Translations under genes and position numbers: made by a program
The notes under the pieces: model-generated
Database searches by the model: none
Told to the model about the DNA's origin: nothing
The model's input: the letters and a program-made list of their open reading frames with translations, nothing else
Assembly (NCBI RefSeq): GCF_009604385.1
Contig: NZ_WEGJ01000037.1
Coordinates: 1-64,000, forward strand
Source: Streptomyces smaragdinus
GTDB lineage: Bacteria; Actinomycetota; Actinomycetes; Streptomycetales; Streptomycetaceae
DNA: 64,000 bases
Direction: 5' to 3'
Shown here: piece after piece, positions 1 to 6,231 of the stretch
How positions within the stretch are numbered: position 1 is the stretch's first letter
Layout of the letters: every line of letters begins with the position of its first letter

Positions 1-76
1 AGTCACCCAGGACCTCGGCGACCATACGCACCGCACGTCGGCGCAGCTCAGGCGGGTAGGAGGAAGATCGTGCCAT
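1..76 (-). CDS. IS3-family transposase OrfA, N-terminal fragment
   Basis: The minus strand from the ATG at 76 reads MARSSSYPPELRRRAVRMV and continues open to the window edge. The pattern YPPELRRRAVRMV is the start of the helix-turn-helix of IS3-family OrfA proteins, which bind the IS ends and, through a -1 frameshift with OrfB, form the transposase. Only about 25 codons are present because the gene leaves the window. It is divergent from the Rhs fragment. Confidence 0.75.
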   Translation of the reverse strand, partial: MARSSSYPPELRRRAVRMVAEVLGD

Positions 77-127
77 GACTCGAATCCTTACACGTGTTCG
101 AGTCTCCACCAAACCCGGAACGGTTCA
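1..127 (-). mobile_element. Left end of an IS3-family insertion sequence (runs off window)
   Basis: Read on the minus strand, the element begins at about base 127 with TGAACCGTTCCGGGTTTG, which resembles the terminal inverted repeats of actinobacterial IS3 elements. An orfA start codon follows about 50 bases further in. The remaining element lies outside the window, so the other end and any target duplication cannot be seen. To the right of base 127 the sequence is immediately Rhs/YD-repeat coding DNA, so the element is inserted inside that gene. The family is inferred from the IR and from orfA; the exact boundary may be off by a base or two. Confidence 0.7.
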
Positions 128-1058
128 CAACGCCCTCACAGACGTCACCACCCCCGACGGCACCCACTGGCGCTACGCCTACGACCCCCTGGGCCGCCGC
201 ACAAGCAAACAACGTCTGTCCCCCGACAACTCAATCGCAGAGGAAACCACCTTCACCTGGGACGGCACGCTTCTCTGCGAACAAACCACCACAGGCCCCA
301 CCCCCCACCCAGTAACCCTCACCTGGGACCACCAGGGCCTGACCCCCCTGTCCCAAACAGAACGCCTCCTGAACGAAGCAACCCAACAGGAAATAGACGC
401 CCGCTTCTTCGCGATAGCCACAGACCTGATCGGCACTCCCACCGAACTGATCGACGACACAGGCACAATCACCTGGCACACCCGCACAACCCTCTGGGGC
501 ACAACAACCTGGAACCGCACAGCAACGGCGTACACCCCCCTACGCTTCCCAGGCCAGTACTACGACCCCGAAACGGGCCTCCACTACAACCACCACCGCT
601 ACTACGACCCCACCACAGCCCGCTACACGACCCCGGACCCCCTGGGTCTCGCACCTGCGCCCAATCCCACTACCTACGTCCACAGCCCCCACACGCGAAC
701 CGACTCTCAAGGTCTTGCACCTGATTACCCCACCCGCGTAAAGGAGAAAGTTCTAGACACGTACGACAGTTTCGAACAGGCGCGCAACAAAGCGCTTGAC
801 TTGCTCGGAGAGATCGATCCTCACACCCGTGTTCCATTGGTGGGCCGGCTTGAAGCAGCGGAATCCACCTACGGAAGAACTGTCGGATTCACCACTCGAG
901 TCGACGGGGTGTACAAGCAATTCAGACTTGACTTTGACCCCGAAAAAGGTACACACATCAACGTCATGGTCGGCAAGGGTGCATCCGCGCAGAAATGGGC
1001 CGTCCCATGGCGGGGCACAGAAGAAGATCTCATCAAAATGCTCAAAGGAAACACCTGA
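128..1058 (+). pseudogene. Rhs/YD-repeat polymorphic toxin, C-terminal part, cut by the IS
   Basis: The reading frame is open from inside the IS end to the TGA at 1056-1058, but the Rhs-like protein only starts after base 127. It contains YD-repeat sequence (WRYAYDPLGRRTSK), the Rhs-core end (RFPGQYYDPETGLHYNHHRYYDP) and the PDPLGL boundary that normally precedes a variable toxin tip. The last ~110 residues (from about 720) are a different module with DSFEQARNKALDLLGE and FDPEKGTHINVMVGKG. I do not know its activity. Rhs proteins are usually very large, so most of the shell is missing upstream, displaced by the IS. The ATG at 75 lies within the IS and is not a natural start. Confidence 0.75.
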
Positions 1059-1059
1059 A

Positions 1060-1512
1060 ATGCACACGAGCCCGTACGGAAGCAGACCCGACCTGCTCCC
1101 CGACTTCATTCGCGCCGGCAACCCGGCAATCCATCCTCTTAGCCTGGAAGAGAGCCGGGCAATGGAAAGCGTCAGCATCAACAGGTTCCAGGCTACGATC
1201 GGCGGACGTATCAGCTTCGAGGCAGCAGAGGTTGTCAGTCGGGAAACTTTCCGAGACGAAGGTGACGGAGCCAGCACAATCGCCCGACTATTGCGGGATT
1301 TCTTCGGCTCTACATCGGAGGTCGTCACCTTCTGGGACAACCTGATCATGCCCACCGTTCGTCTCCCTGTCGCGATGGCCGTGGAGAACTCAAGAGAATT
1401 ATTGGAATCCGATGTCGACTTCTGGTTTTATTCACCCGGAAACCCCATCCTGATCGAATGCAGGCAGGATGGCAATGTCACAGTGGCCCATATCTCAGCT
1501 ATTGAGCCCTAG
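1060..1512 (+). CDS. Candidate immunity protein for the Rhs toxin tip
   Basis: This 150-residue protein begins at an ATG one base after the toxin stop codon, the usual place for a polymorphic-toxin immunity gene. It has no signal peptide or membrane segment, so it should be cytosolic. It contains a central FRDEGDGASTIARLLRDFFG segment and ends HISAIEP. I do not recognise the family; the immunity role is inferred from position only. Base composition is lower in GC than the surrounding core genes (many A/T third positions), consistent with horizontally acquired effector/immunity DNA. A longer frame exists upstream but overlaps the toxin and is rejected. Confidence 0.6.
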   Translation: MHTSPYGSRPDLLPDFIRAGNPAIHPLSLEESRAMESVSINRFQATIGGRISFEAAEVVSRETFRDEGDGASTIARLLRDFFGSTSEVVTFWDNLIMPTVRLPVAMAVENSRELLESDVDFWFYSPGNPILIECRQDGNVTVAHISAIEP

Positions 1513-1620
1513 CCTCGATGCACCATCACGAAAAATCGAGCAGCGGATGCCTACGAGGAGCTGGGCAGTGACAACCATTGAACTGCCGCTACCTCGTTGG
1601 CATCCGCCAGGTGCGGTACG

Positions 1621-1818
1621 TCAGGTCAGGTGATCGAACTCGCCCGCTTTGACACCGAGCAGGAACGCACGGAGCTTAGCCTTGTCCGTGGTCACGATGG
1701 TTTCCGGGTCGTCGCTCTCTCGTATGAGAATACCGTCCGACGTGGCGGATATTTCGATACACTCTCCGGACGCCTGAGAGAACGAAGACTTCTTCCACAC
1801 TGCTGCCTGATCTGCCAT
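1621..1818 (-). CDS. DUF397 small protein
   Basis: This 65-residue protein has the DUF397 signature: W-KSSFS near the N-terminus, ECIEIS, then IRESDDPE and a C-terminal LRAFLLGVKAGEFD. Family members are small acidic partners encoded beside DUF5753 helix-turn-helix proteins, as with WhiJ and its neighbour in Streptomyces coelicolor, and are thought to antagonise the regulator. Here it starts 7 bases after the DUF5753 gene stops, so the two are probably co-transcribed. Confidence 0.88.
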   Translation of the reverse strand: MADQAAVWKKSSFSQASGECIEISATSDGILIRESDDPETIVTTDKAKLRAFLLGVKAGEFDHLT

Positions 1819-1825
1819 GAGAATA

Positions 1826-2680
1826 TCACTTCTCCTTTGCGATGCGATGAATCATTTTCCTTGACTCGTCAGCACTCAACGAGAGCTCTTCAATCGCCGA
1901 GAAGAGGCTTCGGTATTTTTTGAGCTGCACCTCCGCGTTCACGAAGTGCATGCCATGGGCGCCCTCGATCACAACAGTGTCCAGCTGAGGGACCGGCCCA
2001 CCGGCGTAGAACAGCTGGGGAGTAAACCCGATGGACACCTCGACCGAGAAAGGGATTACCCGGACGGAGATATTCGGCAGCTCGGCGACCTCAAGGATGT
2101 GCTCCAACTGCCTGCGCGAGATGTCCCGGCTGCCGTAGTTGATCTGCAGGGCGGCCTCATGAAGGATCGCCTCGTACGGAGTCGGGCTCTCCCTCTCGAA
2201 GATGTCCCGGCGGCGCAGACGATGCTCGACCTGCGCGTTCGTCTCGTCCTCCGAGGGACCTGGAATCGCTGCCCGGTAGACAGCCCGCGCGTAGTCCTCG
2301 GTCTGGAAGATCCCCGGCATGATGAGCGCTTGGGCGGTGCGCAGATATTTGGCGTGATGCTCAAGCTCCGCCAGATCCAAGAGAGCCGGCGGAAGCACCC
2401 CGTGATACTTCCCCCACCACCCCTCACCCCGCTCGCGGGCCATCGCGATGAGCGCCTGGACGAGCTCCTGATCACCGACCTCGTAGTACGAGGCAAGGAA
2501 CTGGACCCGCTCCGGCTTGATCCCCCACCGGCCGGCCTCGACATGGCTCATGAGCGAACGCTCGCCCCCGAGGTGCGCCGCCGCGTCGGCACCAGACACC
2601 CCCGCGGCCTCGCGCAACTTGCGTAGTTCGGCGCCCAGTCGGGCCTGGCGTGCGGTCGGCTTCTTTGCTGGTTTCATCAC
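1826..2680 (-). CDS. WhiJ-like regulator: Xre helix-turn-helix plus DUF5753
   Basis: This 284-residue protein has an Xre-type DNA-binding domain at about residues 12-65 (RLGAELRKLREAAGVSGADAAAHLGGERSLMSHVEAG) followed by the DUF5753 sensor-like domain at about 95-275 (IMPGIFQTEDYARAVY, INYGSRDISRRQLEHIL, VRVIPFSVEVSIGF). Proteins of this architecture repress developmental or antibiotic genes in Streptomyces. The tandem ATG-ATG start follows an AAGGGGG ribosome site. It is followed by a DUF397 gene, and an HATPase gene is divergent upstream, forming a three-gene set that occurs again near 13-14.8 kb. Confidence 0.9.
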   Translation of the reverse strand: MMKPAKKPTARQARLGAELRKLREAAGVSGADAAAHLGGERSLMSHVEAGRWGIKPERVQFLASYYEVGDQELVQALIAMARERGEGWWGKYHGVLPPALLDLAELEHHAKYLRTAQALIMPGIFQTEDYARAVYRAAIPGPSEDETNAQVEHRLRRRDIFERESPTPYEAILHEAALQINYGSRDISRRQLEHILEVAELPNISVRVIPFSVEVSIGFTPQLFYAGGPVPQLDTVVIEGAHGMHFVNAEVQLKKYRSLFSAIEELSLSADESRKMIHRIAKEK

Positions 2681-2866
2681 GCCCCCTTCTGTACGCCTTC
2701 GTTGGAGACGAAATCACTGTCTCACAGGAGGAACCACTCGATCGAGTCAAAGCGGCCTCTCACCATTGAGGGACCGAGGAAGTGTTCCCTACAGTCCCTG
2801 ACGTGGCACGCGTCACAACCGGTAAGCAACCAAGTGCAGCCGGACACCATCCCGTTGGAGGCTGCC

Positions 2867-3277
2867 ATGCCATCGCTGATCGAAACCGGAGGCGAGTACC
2901 GCCTCAGATTCCTGGTCGAGCCACAGGAGCTCGCACCCCTGAGACGGCGAGTAAGAGACCAACTCCGCCTCTGGCAGCAGGACGACCTCCTCGACCCCAC
3001 ACTGCTCTGCCTGACGGAACTCGTCACCAACGTCCACCGCCACACCGACGGCCGCTGCTCCCTCCGCGTCGCGACCGCCCGCGGCGGCCTGCTCCTCGTA
3101 GTCAGCGACCTGTCCCGCCAGCTCCCGACCCTCCGCGAACCCGACTGGGAAGCCGGCTCCGGCCGGGGAATCTTCCTGGTCGACCACCACGCCAGATCCT
3201 GGAACGCCACCCGCACAGCGACCGGCAAAGACGTGTGGTGCTTCCTCGCCCCGCCCCGCTCCGAAGAAGAGTCCTGA
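2867..3277 (+). CDS. RsbW/SpoIIAB-like ATP-binding regulator
   Basis: This 136-residue GHKL-fold protein is of the anti-sigma/serine kinase type common in Streptomyces. The N-box is LTELVTNVHRHT at about residues 48-59 and the G-box is GSGRGIFLVDHHA at about 100-112. The frame extends upstream, but the ATG at 2867 is preceded at good distance by GGAG (2857-2860), and the protein then has the normal family length. It is divergent from the DUF5753 regulator, which suggests a shared regulatory unit; the target is unknown. Confidence 0.85.
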   Translation: MPSLIETGGEYRLRFLVEPQELAPLRRRVRDQLRLWQQDDLLDPTLLCLTELVTNVHRHTDGRCSLRVATARGGLLLVVSDLSRQLPTLREPDWEAGSGRGIFLVDHHARSWNATRTATGKDVWCFLAPPRSEEES

Positions 3278-3358
3278 CCCCAACCTCGGAAGGTGACACG
3301 TACACGCAGGGATTCCAGTAGCGTGCGGTCCTTCGTCTTCGGGAGGGGAGAACTTCTC

Positions 3359-3877
3359 ATGACCGTACCGCCGTTGCCGCCGGGAGCCGGCTTGTTCGAC
3401 CTCACACGGGGCGATACTTCACACCAGACACCGCAGGACGTGGATCTCGCCGACCTGCTGGACGGGGAACCCTGGGGTCCGCTCGCCGACAGCGACGGGT
3501 GTGCCTACTGCGGTGCGACGCCGGCGGTGGCAGCACCGGTGCGGTGGTGCAGGGGCGCGTACATCCTCCACGTGTCGCTCCACGTGAAGGAGCCTTTCTG
3601 CCGCACCTGCGGGACGGCCGTCGTCCGGGGGATGTCGGCCACGACTCTGGCGTGGGCCTGGTGGGGCATTGGTTCCTTCGTGCAGGGGCCCCTGTTCCTG
3701 GTGGCCAATCTGGTGGCCAGGGCGCGATTCTCAAGGCTGGGTGAGCCCGTCGGAGCCGTCCGGCCGCCGTTCAACCGGGGCAAGCCGCTGCTGCGGCGGG
3801 CGGCGGCCTTCGGGCTGCTCGTTCCGATCACCGTGATCGGGCTGGTGGTGGCGCAGTTCGTGCCAAGCGCCCCGTAG
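3359..3877 (+). CDS. Membrane protein with two CxxC zinc-ribbon-like knuckles
   Basis: This 172-residue protein starts at an ATG six bases after a GGGAGGGGAG ribosome site. The proline-rich N-terminus leads to CAYCG and, about 40 residues later, CRTCG, which together look like a zinc ribbon. Two hydrophobic segments follow, one around WAWWGIGSFVQGPLFLVANLV and one near the C-terminus (FGLLVPITVIGLVVAQFV). I do not recognise a named family. Similar small zinc-ribbon membrane proteins are common and uncharacterised in Streptomyces. Confidence 0.7.
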   Translation: MTVPPLPPGAGLFDLTRGDTSHQTPQDVDLADLLDGEPWGPLADSDGCAYCGATPAVAAPVRWCRGAYILHVSLHVKEPFCRTCGTAVVRGMSATTLAWAWWGIGSFVQGPLFLVANLVARARFSRLGEPVGAVRPPFNRGKPLLRRAAAFGLLVPITVIGLVVAQFVPSAP

Positions 3878-3901
3878 GCGTCCCCCGCGCCGACCGACTG
3901 T

Positions 3902-4096
3902 GTGGGGCATGACCGGACGAACGGGTTCTACGCTGCGCCATGCGGTTCGGACTTGGCGGAGTACAGCGTGGACGACAGATTCGGCGGCGTGTATTCCGGG
4001 GCCGAGGCGGAGGAAATGTGCGCGCTGGTGGCACCGGAATCCGAGACCTTCCGTACCAACGGGCGGTACTCCGTCCTGCGTCTGACTCCACTCTGA
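3902..4096 (+). CDS. Possible small hypothetical protein or gene remnant
   Basis: This 64-codon frame runs from ATG to TGA. About 80% of its third positions are G or C, which is above chance but below strong local genes. No domain, signal peptide or membrane segment is visible, and there is no clear ribosome site. It may be a degraded piece of a longer gene rather than a functional protein. Confidence 0.25.
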   Translation: MGHDRTNGFYAAPCGSDLAEYSVDDRFGGVYSGAEAEEMCALVAPESETFRTNGRYSVLRLTPL

Positions 4097-4260
4097 TCAG
4101 CGGAGTGGGACCGCGCCGCGAACCGGCGACGGCAACGCGCCGCGCTTCCTCCTGCGTGATGCGCTCGCGCGGAAGGCGGCCTTCGCGGCGCCCCTCCACC
4201 GGGACCCAGGCCCCGAAGTCGAAGGTCAGGCACTCGGGACAGCGCCTCGCCAACCATCCG

Positions 4261-4294
4261 CCACAGATAGTATCGCCAGCGATACTATCTGTGG
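4261..4294. promoter_or_regulatory. Perfect 16-bp inverted repeat (operator-like)
   Basis: The arm CCACAGATAGTATCGC (4261-4276) is followed by CA and then by its exact reverse complement (4279-4294). It is A/T-rich for this genome and not followed by a T-run, so a protein-binding operator is more likely than a terminator. A further half copy (GGCGATACC) lies just to its right at 4293-4301. Confidence 0.6.
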
Positions 4295-4563
4295 CGATAC
4301 CATTCTGACTGGTTGGGCCAACCAACAGCCGGTGGCCGAGGAAATTGCTCTTCCTCCGCTCGATCAAGTGGCTGGAGAATTCGCCGTTCGACCGCCACGA
4401 CCTAACCGCCGGCGGAATCTTCCTGGCCGAGCACCACGCCGTGGAACGCCACAGCGTTGAGAGAGCGCTGTCCGAGCCCCAACGCCGCGAGCCGGAGAAC
4501 ATGCCTGGTCAGCGGCACAACCCGCAGCTCGCGCCCGAGTCTCCCCATCGACACGCCCGGCGA

Positions 4564-4602
4564 TTAATATAGCCGCAACTATAATAGCTGGAGCTATAAT
4601 TA
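4564..4602 (+). promoter_or_regulatory. AT-rich iterated promoter/operator region of the ATPase gene
   Basis: In a genome of about 72% GC this stretch is mostly A/T and carries related hexamers: TATAGC (4568-4573), ACTATAATAGC and GCTATAATTA (4593-4602). TAGCT-GG-AGCTA forms a short palindrome in the middle. It ends only a few bases before the ATG at 4607, so it probably contains the -10 region and an operator. No -35 box is evident. Confidence 0.45.
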
Positions 4603-4606
4603 CCGG

Positions 4607-6088
4607 ATGCCCCTCCCCGCCCTCCCCAAGCCCACCCGCCTCTTCGACCGCGACACCGAATGGCGCGAGCTAACCGACTTCGCGTCCTCCGGGCAAACCG
4701 GCGCCACCCTCGGCCTGGTCTACGGCCGCCGCAGGCAGGGCAAGACCCTCATGCTCGAGCTCCTGGCCAGGGAGTCCGGGGGCTTCCTCTTCTCCGCCAC
4801 CCAGCAGACCGAGACCCAGAACCTCGCCGACCTCGGAGCCGCTTACGGCGCGTACCTGGGCATGCGGCGCCCCGTGCGATTCGCCGACTGGCGCGAGGCC
4901 CTCGACGAGCTGCTGCGCCTGGGCGAGGAGCGGCAGATCCCCGTGGTCATCGACGAGTTCCCGTACCTGGTCACCTCCACCCCCGCCCTGCCCTCCCTGC
5001 TCCAGCAGGCACTGAGCCCCCTCAGCCACGCCAAGGAGCACACCCGCACCCGGCTGATCCTCTGCGGCAGCGCCCTCACCACGATGGCGCAGCTGCTCGG
5101 CGGCGGAGCCCCGCTACGGGGCCGGGCCAGCATGGAGCTGGTGGTCCGCCCCTTCCGGTACCGCGAGGCGGCGGAGTTCTGGGGCGTCGCGGACGATCCC
5201 CAGCTGGCCTTCCGACTCCACGCGCTGGTGGGCGGGACCCCCGCGTACAAGGAGATGTGCGGCGGCAGCGCCCCGGACAGCGGCGGCGGGCTGGACGCCT
5301 GGGTGCAGCGGCGGCTGCTCAACCCCGCGTCCGCGATGTTCCGTGAGGGGGGTCTGCTGCTGCGTGAGGAGCCCTCGATCACCGACCCGACCTCGTACGC
5401 CGCCGCCCTCACCGCCGTCAGCGCCGGCAGCCATCGGCGGTCGGAGATCGCGGCGACCCTGGGGCGCCCGGCGAGCGCCATCGCCCATCTGCTCGCCGGT
5501 CTGCAGGACATCGGTCTGCTGGAGCAGGTCCAGGACGCCCTGCGGGACAAGCGGGCCCAGTTCAGGATCGCGGAGCCGATGGTACGGGTGCATCAGCTGC
5601 TCATTCAGCGGCACGAGCCGGAGCTGGTCGTGGGACGGGCCGACCGGGTCTGGGCCGAGGCGCAGGACAGCGTCGCCGGCAAGATCTACGGACCGCACTT
5701 CGAGGATCTGGCCCGGCAGTGGTGCTTCGAGCACGCCGACGACGAGACCCTCGGCGGCCGGGCGCGTTCCGTGCTGCCGACCGAGATGCCGTGTCGTGAC
5801 CACAAGCGGGGACACGAGCTGGACGTGGTAGTCGTCGAGTCCGTGGCTCACGGAGCCGACCGCATCACGGCGATCGGTGAGGCCAAGGCGACCGCGAAGC
5901 AGATGGATGTCGGGCAGCTCGAACGGCTGGAGCACCTCCGGGGGCTGCTGCCGAGCGCCAAGGTCGGGGCGCTGCCCAAGCTCCTGCTCTTCTCCGCGGC
6001 GGGTTTCACCCCGGACCTGCAGCGCACCGCCGCCACGCGCCCGGACGTGGAGCTGGTTGACCTGCCCCGACTGTACGCGGGCTCGTAA
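4607..6088 (+). CDS. ATPase_2/DUF234-type archaeal-like ATP-binding protein
   Basis: This 493-residue STAND-like ATPase has Walker A YGRRRQGKT at residues 39-47, Walker B VVIDEFPYL near 107-115 and sensor ILCGSALTTM near 150. A winged-helix-like segment follows (about 275-320: RRSEIAATLGRPASAIAHLLAGLQDIGLLEQV), then a C-terminal DUF234 region (about 360-490) with a nuclease-like HELDVVV...IGEAKAT motif. That last motif, D-V-V-V then E-A-K, resembles the PD-(D/E)xK core seen in DUF234. The cellular role of this family is not established; defence or mobile-element functions have been suggested. It sits alone behind an unusual AT-rich promoter. Confidence 0.8.
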   Translation: MPLPALPKPTRLFDRDTEWRELTDFASSGQTGATLGLVYGRRRQGKTLMLELLARESGGFLFSATQQTETQNLADLGAAYGAYLGMRRPVRFADWREALDELLRLGEERQIPVVIDEFPYLVTSTPALPSLLQQALSPLSHAKEHTRTRLILCGSALTTMAQLLGGGAPLRGRASMELVVRPFRYREAAEFWGVADDPQLAFRLHALVGGTPAYKEMCGGSAPDSGGGLDAWVQRRLLNPASAMFREGGLLLREEPSITDPTSYAAALTAVSAGSHRRSEIAATLGRPASAIAHLLAGLQDIGLLEQVQDALRDKRAQFRIAEPMVRVHQLLIQRHEPELVVGRADRVWAEAQDSVAGKIYGPHFEDLARQWCFEHADDETLGGRARSVLPTEMPCRDHKRGHELDVVVVESVAHGADRITAIGEAKATAKQMDVGQLERLEHLRGLLPSAKVGALPKLLLFSAAGFTPDLQRTAATRPDVELVDLPRLYAGS

Positions 6089-6133
6089 CCCGAAGCCCCG
6101 CGTCATTGACGCGACCACATCACCCCACCATCA

Positions 6134-6147
6134 TGGGAGCGCTCCCA
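6134..6147. promoter_or_regulatory. CebR-type operator
   Basis: TGGGAGCGCTCCCA is a perfect 14-bp palindrome identical to the CebR box described for Streptomyces cellulose/cello-oligosaccharide genes. It lies 85 bases upstream of the secreted glycoside hydrolase, so cellobiose-responsive repression of that gene is likely. Confidence 0.8.
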
Positions 6148-6231
6148 CGACAGGGTCCACCGACGCCCGGACACCAACCACCCCAGGCATCGGGCGGCCG
6201 CGCGCACAAGACCCCCGAGGAGAACACCCCC

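Larger units (their letters stand above)
3878..4606. other. Gene-poor stretch with decayed coding sequence and palindromes
   Basis: No full-length gene is convincing in these 729 bases. A 64-codon plus-strand frame (3902-4096) has Streptomyces-like codon bias but no recognisable product. On the minus strand, about 4250-4100 also reads as GC-biased protein sequence (CPECLTFDFGAWVPVEGRR...) without a sensible start or end. I infer remnants of former genes. The stretch also holds a perfect 16-bp inverted repeat, a second short palindrome at 4311-4323 (GGTTGG-G-CCAACC) and the AT-rich upstream region of the ATPase gene. Confidence 0.6.

Noticed and set aside
75..127. ATG at 75 as start of the Rhs protein
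   Set aside because: The codon lies inside the IS end and the first 17 codons are IS sequence antisense to orfA; it only appears to start the gene.
796..1059. Upstream extension of the immunity frame
   Set aside because: It overlaps the toxin coding sequence; the ATG at 1060, directly after the toxin stop, is sufficient.
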